From NCBI GenBank assembly GCA_036380735.1, contig DASVEE010000011.1, positions 1-64,000 on the forward strand: a stretch of 64,000 nucleotides of DNA. The letters run 5' to 3'. The notes beneath the pieces are model-generated. The model ran no database searches, had not been told where the DNA came from, and was given only the letters and a program-made list of their open reading frames with translations. The first letter of the stretch is position 1. Each line of letters starts with the position of its first letter. The DNA is from DASVEE01 sp036380735 (GTDB lineage: Bacteria; Acidobacteriota; Thermoanaerobaculia; Gp7-AA8). Shown piece by piece: positions 33,949 through 42,639 of the stretch. Position numbers and translations under genes: made by a program.

Positions 33949-36900
33949 CTAGAACCGGAGGCCCAGCGACACGCGGTAGGTGCGCGGCTGCTGGTAGGCG
34001 TCGGGGCTGGTCGCCTGGCCGAAGCGGGGTCCGAGGTGGTAGTGCACGCCCTCGACCGGGGTGTCGGTCTTGGGGTTGAAGGGCTGCAGGGCCGCGAGGC
34101 CGAGGCTGGCCGGGGGCGGCGTGCGTGCGGTGTAGACGGTGGTGTCGATGCGGCTCGACGCGAGGTCGATGACGGCGTCGTCATTGAAGACGTTGATGAC
34201 GTCGGCCTGGGCGAAGAACGTGAGGCGGCTGATCGGCAGCGAGTAGTTGATCGCCAGATCGGTGGAGAGCATCGAATCGGTGCGGTACTGGCCGCGCTTG
34301 CCGAAGTAGTAGTTGTGATCGTTGCCGAGCTGGTTCAGGAGGTAGACGTTGTTCGGGTTCGTCGGCGCGCCGGTGAAGCGGAAGTTCGCCGCACGGCCCG
34401 AGGCGTCGATGGTGCCGATCGCCGAGTACGCGATGCCCGAGCCGTAGGACTCGAGGACCGAGATGTTGAAGTTGCCGACGAAGGTCGACAGTTCGTAGCC
34501 GGCCCAGACGCGGGCGCGGTGGCGCTGGTCGCCGTTGAGGTAGCCGACCGGAAGGCGCTGTTCGTAGTCGAGGTACTCGGGATACCAGAGGTCGAGCGGC
34601 GTGTTGCGGCTGGTCGCGGTGCCCTGCGCTTCGCCTTCGTCGTTGCCTTCGAGCTTGGACAGCGTGTAGCTGCCGCCGAAGTTGAGCCGGCTCTTCTGCC
34701 AGTTGGCCTGGAGCTGGAGACCCTGATAGGTGCGCTCGATGTTGTCGCTGTTGACGGTGACGCTCTGGTCGGTGCGGTTGCCGTACGGATCGGCCACGTT
34801 GCCGGTCGTGGTGTCGAGCTGCGCCGCGTAGAAGTTGCCCCACTCGCGGTTCATGAGGTCGACGCGGGCGAAGCCGTACGCGCCGATGCGCGTGCCGAAG
34901 CCGACGTTGATCTCATCGACGTACGGCGAGGAGATGGGATCGTCGAAGCGGGCGGAGTAGCCCGGGACGGAGGAGGAGTTCGGCCGGAAGTTGGCCGGGT
35001 CGAAGCCGCCGCGCGAGTTGAACCAGGCGAAGAGCTGCTCGAGCGCCTGATGCGTCGGGACGAGCTGGCCGTCGGGGACGCCGGTGCCGTTGATGGAGTC
35101 GCCGGTGTAGTTGTAGGAGAAGAGGGCCGGGCTGCCGGCCGACTGCGCCGAGCCACCGACGTTGCCGTCGGCGATCTTGGAGACGTAGCGCGAGTAGCTC
35201 GCGTTCACGCGGAAGCGGCCGTCGCCGAGGACGTCGTAGATGAGGCCGAGGCGGGGGCTGAAGGCGCTGTCGTCGGAGACGAGATTGCCCGACGAGTCAT
35301 GACCGTTGTTCTTGTCGTAACGGACGCCGACGTTGAAGCTGAGGTTCTTGTTGAGATCCCAGCGGTCGTTGACGAAGAACGACTGGGTGGCGAAGTCGGT
35401 GCCCTGCGACAGGTCGAAGATCGGCCGGTAGCGGAGACGCGTGCCGGAGTCGAAGATCGGATACACGACGTTGTTCACGACGCGCGTACCGCCGGTGATG
35501 ATCTCGTACTGCGAGGCCGACTGGTAGTTGTTGACGATGCGCTGCTCTTCGAAGTTCTCGTAGCCGCCGACGAAGTTGTGGCTGCCGAGGCTCTGCGTCG
35601 AGAGGAAGTAGTTGGCCTTGGCCACCCACGACTCGTTGTTGCGCTCTTCCGGCGTGCAGACGCCGCAGAAGACGGGTGCGTTGAAGCGGAAGCCGCGGGC
35701 GCTGTCCTGGATCCACGTGCCGCGGATCGGATCGGTGAAGCGGCCGCCGCTCTGCTCGAAGGCGTAGTACTTCTTGGCGTAGGTGCCCTCGACGAGGAGG
35801 GAGTTGGTGAGCACGCCGTTGTAGCTGAGGGCGCTCAGCGTGTTCGGCAGCGAGCGGCTGGCGACGATGCTGTCGACGTCGGCGATCGGAGTGAACGCGT
35901 TGTTCGTCTCGTCGAGCTTGATGTTGAGGTAGGAGGCGACGAGGTTGTGGCGGGAGGTGATGCGCCCCGTCAGCTTGGCCTCGTAGCGCGTCTCGTCGTT
36001 GAAGTTGTCGTACGGCAGCGCGGTGACGGCGGTGAAGCGGCGGGTCGACATGGCAGTGCCGACCGGTACTTTCTCGGCCAGACGGCCGGCGCCGAAGAAC
36101 CACAGGCGGTCGCGGATGAAGAAGCCGCCGAGCGTCGCTTCATAGATCTGCTGGAGCGTATCCGGATTGTCCGGCTGTCCCGCGAACGGCGTCTCCTCGG
36201 TCCACGACGGGTTCGAGAGGCTGTCGCGCAGCGAGCCGCGGTATTCGTTGCCGCCCGACTTGGTGATGGTGTTGACGACGCCGCCGGTGAAGCGGCCGTA
36301 TTCGGCGGAGACGCTGCCGGTGATGACGGTCGTTTCCTGGATGGAGTCTTCGATGAAGAGGCTGTGCGGCTGGCCGCGGAGGTTCTCGTTCACGACGACG
36401 CCGTTGACGAGATAGACGCTGTCATACGCCGGCGCGCCGGAGATCATGACGTTGTTGCCCGGGCCGTTCCCGTTGACGCCCGGCGCGAGAAGGACGGTGT
36501 TGCGGACGTCGCGCGTGACCGGAAGGTTCTCGATCTGGGCGCTCTGGAAGTTGGACGCGACCTGCGGCGTCTCCAGCACCGACGGCGCCGAGGCCGTGAC
36601 GGTGATGGCTTCGGCCACGCCGGCGACGCGCAGGGTGGCGTCGACGCGCGAGGTCTGCGCGAGCTGTACGCGCGTGCGCTTGTTCTGCCGGTCCATGCCG
36701 TTCAACTCGAACGAGATGGTGTAGTCACCCGGCGGCAGGCCCGCGAAGTTGTACGTGCCCGCGTCTCCCGTCACCGCAGTGCGTGTGCCCTGCAGACCGG
36801 GGGAGCTGAGCGTGACGGTGACGCCCGGCAGCACGCTGCCGTCGTCGGAAGTGACCGTCCCCGTAAGGGAGGCGGTGGTCTGCGCGAAGACTGTTCCTGC

Positions 36901-36951
36901 GACCAGGAGCAGCAGCACACAGAGGAACGTGAAACGAACCAATGGCCTCAT
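33949..36951 (-). CDS. Oar-like TonB-dependent receptor 2
   Basis: A 1000-residue outer-membrane receptor, clear paralogue of receptor 1. Signal peptide MRPLVRFTFLCVLLLLVAGT...FAQ; carboxypeptidase-regulatory domain (SLTGTVTSDDGSVLPGVTVT); plug with ITKSGGNEYRGSLRDSLSN; long barrel ending RTYRVSLGLRF. Both receptors keep the same FCGxC pair (FCGVC here) and the closing NPKTDTPVEGVHYHLG block (NPRTETPVLGTHYELD in receptor 1), so they arose by duplication with the mini-receptor between them. AGGAGGAC precedes the ATG at 36951. The ligand is unknown. Confidence 0.94.
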   Translation of the reverse strand: MRPLVRFTFLCVLLLLVAGTVFAQTTASLTGTVTSDDGSVLPGVTVTLSSPGLQGTRTAVTGDAGTYNFAGLPPGDYTISFELNGMDRQNKRTRVQLAQTSRVDATLRVAGVAEAITVTASAPSVLETPQVASNFQSAQIENLPVTRDVRNTVLLAPGVNGNGPGNNVMISGAPAYDSVYLVNGVVVNENLRGQPHSLFIEDSIQETTVITGSVSAEYGRFTGGVVNTITKSGGNEYRGSLRDSLSNPSWTEETPFAGQPDNPDTLQQIYEATLGGFFIRDRLWFFGAGRLAEKVPVGTAMSTRRFTAVTALPYDNFNDETRYEAKLTGRITSRHNLVASYLNIKLDETNNAFTPIADVDSIVASRSLPNTLSALSYNGVLTNSLLVEGTYAKKYYAFEQSGGRFTDPIRGTWIQDSARGFRFNAPVFCGVCTPEERNNESWVAKANYFLSTQSLGSHNFVGGYENFEEQRIVNNYQSASQYEIITGGTRVVNNVVYPIFDSGTRLRYRPIFDLSQGTDFATQSFFVNDRWDLNKNLSFNVGVRYDKNNGHDSSGNLVSDDSAFSPRLGLIYDVLGDGRFRVNASYSRYVSKIADGNVGGSAQSAGSPALFSYNYTGDSINGTGVPDGQLVPTHQALEQLFAWFNSRGGFDPANFRPNSSSVPGYSARFDDPISSPYVDEINVGFGTRIGAYGFARVDLMNREWGNFYAAQLDTTTGNVADPYGNRTDQSVTVNSDNIERTYQGLQLQANWQKSRLNFGGSYTLSKLEGNDEGEAQGTATSRNTPLDLWYPEYLDYEQRLPVGYLNGDQRHRARVWAGYELSTFVGNFNISVLESYGSGIAYSAIGTIDASGRAANFRFTGAPTNPNNVYLLNQLGNDHNYYFGKRGQYRTDSMLSTDLAINYSLPISRLTFFAQADVINVFNDDAVIDLASSRIDTTVYTARTPPPASLGLAALQPFNPKTDTPVEGVHYHLGPRFGQATSPDAYQQPRTYRVSLGLRF

Positions 36952-37234
36952 AGCGTCCTCCTCAAATTGAACCGATGGAAGCGAACTCTCTGTGCGAACG
37001 GCAGACCGTCAGGCCATTTCGAGGCAAACAGCGGCCACGAAAGAACTTGACGCTCCGGCCCCCACACGACAGCGAACCGATTATTCAATTGTTTGTTGAG
37101 TTGTTTCCGAAATGTGAATTTAACACGATTCGGCAACGAAGGAACGCATCAATCGTGGAGTGTGGTAAGGGCCTGATCCAACGATAAGGATCGACCCATC
37201 CGTCCCATAGGTCCTAAAGGTCCTGCAGGTCCCA
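36952..37234. promoter_or_regulatory. Upstream region of receptor 2, AT-richer, with a 9-bp repeat arm
   Basis: A non-coding gap between receptor 2 and ettA. Positions 37075-37140 are markedly richer in A and T (for example TTATTCAATTGTTTGTTGAG) than the rest of the window and probably hold the receptor promoter. A stretch CTCTCTG...CGGC-AGACCGT near 36984-37012 is also seen upstream of receptor 1 (about 32207-32233). A single 9-bp-unit arm (site I, CCCATAGGTCC units) lies at 37194-37233. No gene is supported. Confidence 0.5.
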
Positions 37235-37266
37235 AGAAAAAAGCCCCGGCTTGCGCCGGGGCTTCG
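37235..37266 (-). terminator. Rho-independent terminator of ettA
   Basis: On the minus strand AGCCCCGGC-GCAA-GCCGGGGCT followed by TTTTTTC, 20 bp after the ettA stop. Confidence 0.9.
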
Positions 37267-37286
37267 CAGTTTGCGGTGGCTGATCG

Positions 37287-38963
<1,677 letters not shown>

Positions 38964-39015
38964 AGCGGGGCGGATTGTAGTCGGTCGGCGGTTGCGCCGA
39001 ATCGTCCAGCCGGCC

Positions 39016-39099
39016 GCGGAGGCGGAAAAACCGCTCGCGGAGGCGGAAAAACCGCTCGCGCGGCGATCCAAACCGCTCGCGTGGCGATCCAAACCGTCC
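39016..39099. repeat. 21-bp tandem repeat, four copies
   Basis: Four units of 21 bp at 39016, 39037, 39058 and 39079. Units 1 and 2 are identical (GCGGAGGCGGAAAAACCGCTC). Units 3 and 4 keep the ends and replace the middle with GCGATCCAAACCG. Each unit of the first type can form GCGG-AGGCGGAAAAA-CCGC. It lies between ettA and the adjoining 9-bp repeat. Confidence 0.9.
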
Positions 39100-39100
39100 T

Positions 39101-39258
39101 TGACGGATAGGACGAATAGGACGAATAGGACGAATAGGACAAATAGGACGAATAGGGACAAATAGGAGCGATGACGGTTCGGGCCGGCGGAAACTGTTGC
39201 CCTGCGCGGTAGCGTCATTCGTCCTATAGGTCCCATCCGTCCCATCCGTCCTATCCGT
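39101..39258. repeat. 9-bp-unit inverted repeat, site J
   Basis: The left arm (39101-39172) has seven units, GACGGATAGGACGAATAGG and on. The right arm (39214-39258) has GTCATTCGTCCTATAGGTCC and further units. The loop is 40 bp. It lies between the divergent ettA and DUF6766 genes, together with the 21-bp array. Confidence 0.86.
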
Positions 39259-39314
39259 GTATCCAGCAAACGCGACCGGCGTGGCGCGTCAGTTGCTCCT
39301 GACGAGCGCAGCCC

Positions 39315-39974
39315 ATGTGGAAAAACAACAGCCTGTCGATCGTGATGGCCGCGTTGTTCCTGCTGTCTCTCGTGGGGCACAGCTACGCGGGCTGGCGGAC
39401 GTACAACGAAGAGCAGCAGGAGCACAACCAGCCGGAGGTGGGGTACGGCGAGTTCCTGAAGACGAGCGAGTTCGGGGAAACGGTTTTCGAAAACTGGGAG
39501 AGCGAGTTCCTGCAGATGGGGTTCTACGTCATCCTCACCGTCTTCCTCTACCAGAAGGGCTCCTCGGAATCGAAGAAGCACGACGGCACCGACAAGGTGG
39601 ACGAAGATCCGCTCGCGCATCGGGACAATCCTGACGCGCCGGCGCCGGTGAAGCAGGGAGGCTGGCGGCTCTCCCTCTACAAAAACTCGCTCAGCCTGGC
39701 GTTCCTCTTCCTGTTCCTGGTGTCGTTCATCGGTCACGCGGCGAGCGGCGCGCGCAAGTACAGCGAAGAGCAGCGCGAGCACGGCTCGACCGAAACAATC
39801 ACCACGCTCCAGTACATGATGAAGCCGCAGTTCTGGTACGAGTCGCTCCAGAACTGGCAGAGCGAGTTTTTGGCGGTGCTGGCGATCGTGACGCTGTCGA
39901 TCTGGCTGCGGCAGTGGGGCTCGCCGGAGTCGAAGCCGGTCCACGCGGCGCATGCGGACACGGGGAGCGGTTGA
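39315..39974 (+). CDS. DUF6766-type membrane protein with internal duplication
   Basis: A 219-residue inner-membrane protein with four TM segments arranged as two copies of the same block. Copy 1 (about 6-86): NSLSIVMAALFLLSLVGHSY, GWRTYNEEQQEH, FENWESEFLQMGFYVILTVF, then KGSSESKK. Copy 2 (about 125-205): NSLSLAFLFLFLVSFIGHA, GARKYSEEQREH, LQNWQSEFLAVLAIVTLSIW, then WGSPESKPV. The NWxSEFL motif and the GSxESK end match the DUF6766 family as I know it. An acidic loop (about 88-115) joins the blocks. Its stop overlaps the TTG start of the arginase-fold gene. Function is unknown. Confidence 0.85.
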   Translation: MWKNNSLSIVMAALFLLSLVGHSYAGWRTYNEEQQEHNQPEVGYGEFLKTSEFGETVFENWESEFLQMGFYVILTVFLYQKGSSESKKHDGTDKVDEDPLAHRDNPDAPAPVKQGGWRLSLYKNSLSLAFLFLFLVSFIGHAASGARKYSEEQREHGSTETITTLQYMMKPQFWYESLQNWQSEFLAVLAIVTLSIWLRQWGSPESKPVHAAHADTGSG

Positions 39975-40828
39975 AGCTCGCCCTCCTCGACTGGCCGTCC
40001 AACCTCGGGCTGCGCCCCTCGGGCGTGGAGACGCTGCCGTCGGCGCTGCGAGCGGCAGGGCTGCTCGACCGGCTGCAGGCGCGCGACGCCGGCAGCATGG
40101 CGCCTTCGGCGGCGTACGACGCGACGCGTTCGAGCGAAACGGGACTGCTGAATGGTCCGGCGCTGCGCAAGTCCGTCGAACGGCTGGCCGCTGCGATCGG
40201 CGAGGTGATGGCGCGCGGCGAAGTGCCGCTCGTGCTGGCCGGCGACTGCAGCGTGGTGCTGGCCGGGCTGCTGGGCGCCCGCAAGGCGCACGGCGGGCGC
40301 GTGGGGCTGCTGTTCATCGACGGTCATGCGGACGTTGATCTGCCCGCGGACTCACCGACCGGCGAAGCCGCCGACATGGATCTGGCGCTGGCCACCGGCC
40401 GCGGGCCGTCGCTGTTGACGGCGTTCGGCGACGAGACGCCGCTGGTCCGCGACGAGGATGTGGCAGCGGTCGGCGCCCGCGACGAGCAGAGCCTGCAGCA
40501 CACGGCCATCACACAGTTCGACCTTGCCGCGATCCGCGCACGCGGCATCGCGGCGATCGCCGCCGGAGCGCTCGAGGTGGTGCAACGCGCCCCGCGATTC
40601 TGGTGTCACATCGACGCGGACGTGCTGGATGACGCGGTCATGCCCGCCGTCGACTACCGGCAGCCCGATGGCCTGACCCCGGAGGAGTTGACCGCACTGC
40701 TGCGCGAGGCCGCGCAAAGCGGCAGGATGGCGGGCCTCAGCCTGGCCATCTACAACCCCGCGCTGGATCCGGCAGGGGAGGGGGCGCGCCTGTTGGTGGA
40801 TGTGCTGGTGGGGGCGCTGCAGGGATAA
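39971..40828 (+). CDS. Arginase-fold hydrolase with Cys metal ligand (DcsB-like)
   Basis: A 285-residue ureohydrolase-family protein. The dimanganese site is recognisable: D117, H119 and D121 in FIDGHADVD, and D215 and D217 in HIDADVLDD. The first ligand, His in the usual GGDHS motif, is Cys here (AGDCS, C93). The same GDCS change is, from memory, characteristic of DcsB-like N-omega-hydroxyarginine hydrolases and related uncharacterised arginases, so the substrate may be a modified guanidino compound, not arginine or agmatine. The start is placed at TTG 39971, overlapping the DUF6766 stop as TTGA with GGGGAGCGG upstream; a GTG or ATG further up would overlap the DUF6766 gene heavily. Pairing with a membrane protein is of interest. 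Substrate is unproven. Confidence 0.85.
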   Translation: MKLALLDWPSNLGLRPSGVETLPSALRAAGLLDRLQARDAGSMAPSAAYDATRSSETGLLNGPALRKSVERLAAAIGEVMARGEVPLVLAGDCSVVLAGLLGARKAHGGRVGLLFIDGHADVDLPADSPTGEAADMDLALATGRGPSLLTAFGDETPLVRDEDVAAVGARDEQSLQHTAITQFDLAAIRARGIAAIAAGALEVVQRAPRFWCHIDADVLDDAVMPAVDYRQPDGLTPEELTALLREAAQSGRMAGLSLAIYNPALDPAGEGARLLVDVLVGALQG

Positions 40829-40829
40829 A

Positions 40830-41115
40830 GAACGATCGGACGAAAAGGACGAATAGGACCTATAGGACGAATAGGACTGATAGGACAAATAGGACGAATA
40901 CGAAGAAAGTCGGTGATCTGTGTGGGGGAACCACGGCACGGGAGAGTTGCTACCTTCCCCCGCACAGGTCCCTCACCCCGCCGCGCCGCCTTCGGCGTCG
41001 TGGGCGGGGATTCGGGATGACACATTCATCGGCCGTTGGCGGGAAAGGACTGGGCAGCGGGCGCTTCGTCCCATCTGTCCTATAGGTCCTATCTGTCCTA
41101 TTCGTCCTATCGTCC
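40830..41115. repeat. 9-bp-unit inverted repeat containing a second element, site K
   Basis: The left arm (40830-40900) starts AACGATCGGACGAAAAGGAC and the right arm (41066-41115) ends TTCGTCCTATCG. Between them, 40918-41023 holds an insert related to the element at 50280-50436: a hairpin CTGTGTGGGGGAA...TTCCCCCGCACAG (40918-40967) and the terminal sequence TTCGGGATGACAC (41011-41023). No gene is present. Confidence 0.85.
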
Positions 41116-41118
41116 CCT

Positions 41119-42639
41119 TTACGGCAACACGTCGAACTCCGCTTTTTCCACGTACAGCTTCCCGGAGATCGTGTCGCGGATCTGGAGTTCCAGGGTGTAG
41201 TGGCCGGGCTTGAACGTGTCGGGGTCGAACTGGTTGCCGATCAGCCAGGTCTTGGGGCCGGTCCGCACGAGCGGCACCGCTTCGATCGGCGTGCTGGCGA
41301 AGCGCTCGCCGTCGCGGGTGAAGATCATCTTCTGGGTCAGCGCGGGCTCGGGGCTGGCGGCCGGATTGGCCAGGACGGTCACGTAGCCGATGCGGTCGGA
41401 GGCGCGGAACTTCCGGTCGCCGCGGACGGCGTACTTGGTGGCCAGGAAGACGAAAGGATCGTTCGCGCCCTGCTTCTCCAGGTTCGCGATGTTGCTCGTC
41501 AGCAGCACGCGCGCGAGGCGCGGCTCGGCCAGCGGCGGCACGTTCAGCTCCGCGCGGTGATTGGCCAGGATCGTCGAGCCGTCGGGGGAGAAGAGGAAGA
41601 ACTGCGCTTCGTAGCGGCCGGGGTCGAGGGCGAACGCGCGATCGAAGTAGCGGTCGCCGTTGCCGTACGCGGTCAGCTCGAGGAGCTGGCGGTCGTTGAT
41701 GACCTGCCGTCCCTGCGCGTCGCGCACGAGGCCGACGAAGAGGACCGACGTCAGGTTCGCCAGCGGGGCCGCGTCTTTGGGGACGAACATGTTGATGGCG
41801 TAGAACGGCTGATCGGTGGGGCTGATGTACGCCTCGCCGGTGAGCACGGTCTTGTTGGGCGACGAGTCGACCATCCAGAGCGGATCGGACGACGGGCCGG
41901 GAGCGCCGGCGTCGCCCGGCTGCTGCATCCCGTCGCCGCTCGACGGCGGGGTGGCGTAGTCCGCGCGCGTCACGGGGGGGAGGGCGCCGCGGCTGGAGAA
42001 GAGCTCCGCGGCGCGGCGGAGATACGGCTCGACGAGGCCGGGGTTCTCGATCACTTCGTAGCCGCGGGAGACGTCGGTGACGAAGCGGACGGTCAGCTCG
42101 GGCATCCCGAGCTCGGGCGGCAAGCGATCGCCGCGGTACTGCCAGACCGTGGTCATCACGGCCTGTCGCTCGATGTCGTTTCTGGAAAGCCCGCCGATGC
42201 CGCCGGGCTGGGTCAGGGCGCGGTCGTCGACGCCGGTGCTGCCGCCACGTCCGCCGGTCTGGCGCTCGACGCGCTGTTCGCTGGGGGAGCCGAGGAGCAT
42301 CCACACGCGGCCGCGCGCGGTGCGGGCGCCGGCGGTGCCGGCGAGCTCGAACTGGGTGTCGGCGAACTCGATGCGCGACATGACTTCGCTCTTGAAGCGG
42401 GGGCCGCGAATGCGCCAGTACTCGGCGATGAACTCGTCCGCGGCTTTCTTGGTGGTGATGCGCTGCCACGATTCCCGTTCACCCGTGGTGAGGTAGTACG
42501 CCTCGGGTGAATCGATCCACTTCATGTAATCCGGTTGCCGCGCGAACGCGGTCGACGCGAGCAGAAGCGCGATCGTGAGGGCAAAAAAAAGGGGTCCCGA
42601 AGGACCCCTTTCCGCCCGTGAGGGACGATTAGAACTCAA
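41119..42639 (-). CDS. GWxTD-domain secreted protein, TTG start
   Basis: A 506-residue exported protein typical of Acidobacteriota and relatives. The mature N-terminus matches the GWxTD-domain family: WIDSPEAYYLTTGERESW, DEFIAEYWRIRGPRF, then ARTARGRVWMLLGSPSEQ in place of GWxTDRG. The C-terminal half (about 270-500) is beta-rich, with repeated strands such as GRYEAQFFLFSPDGSTI and LRTGPKTWLIGNQFDPDTF. No ATG precedes the hydrophobic core FFALTIALLLASTAFA. The best start is TTG at 42639 (GGAG upstream), giving an Arg-containing n-region (SSNRPSRAERG). That reading overlaps the receptor 3 stop by 11 bp and runs through its terminator. The first ATG downstream, at MKWID, would lack export. Function of the family is unknown. 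Confidence 0.8.
   Translation of the reverse strand: MSSNRPSRAERGPSGPLFFALTIALLLASTAFARQPDYMKWIDSPEAYYLTTGERESWQRITTKKAADEFIAEYWRIRGPRFKSEVMSRIEFADTQFELAGTAGARTARGRVWMLLGSPSEQRVERQTGGRGGSTGVDDRALTQPGGIGGLSRNDIERQAVMTTVWQYRGDRLPPELGMPELTVRFVTDVSRGYEVIENPGLVEPYLRRAAELFSSRGALPPVTRADYATPPSSGDGMQQPGDAGAPGPSSDPLWMVDSSPNKTVLTGEAYISPTDQPFYAINMFVPKDAAPLANLTSVLFVGLVRDAQGRQVINDRQLLELTAYGNGDRYFDRAFALDPGRYEAQFFLFSPDGSTILANHRAELNVPPLAEPRLARVLLTSNIANLEKQGANDPFVFLATKYAVRGDRKFRASDRIGYVTVLANPAASPEPALTQKMIFTRDGERFASTPIEAVPLVRTGPKTWLIGNQFDPDTFKPGHYTLELQIRDTISGKLYVEKAEFDVLP
42583..42612 (-). terminator. Rho-independent terminator after receptor 3, inside the next gene's leader
   Basis: On the minus strand AAAGGGGTCC-TTC-GGGACCCCTTTTTTTT. 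It follows the receptor stop by about 17 bp and overlaps the proposed signal-peptide codons of the GWxTD gene, so read-through would be needed, or a promoter lies within receptor 3. Confidence 0.9.

Noticed and set aside
36975..37187. A 70-codon plus-strand frame in the receptor 2 upstream region
   Set aside because: No ribosome site, no recognisable pattern, and it lies over the AT-richer promoter region of the opposite strand.
38964..39953. In-frame N-terminal extension of ettA by about 330 codons
   Set aside because: It crosses the 21-bp array, the 9-bp hairpin and the antisense of the DUF6766 gene; units of 21 and 9 bp simply keep the frame open. EttA length and N-terminus match a start at 38963.
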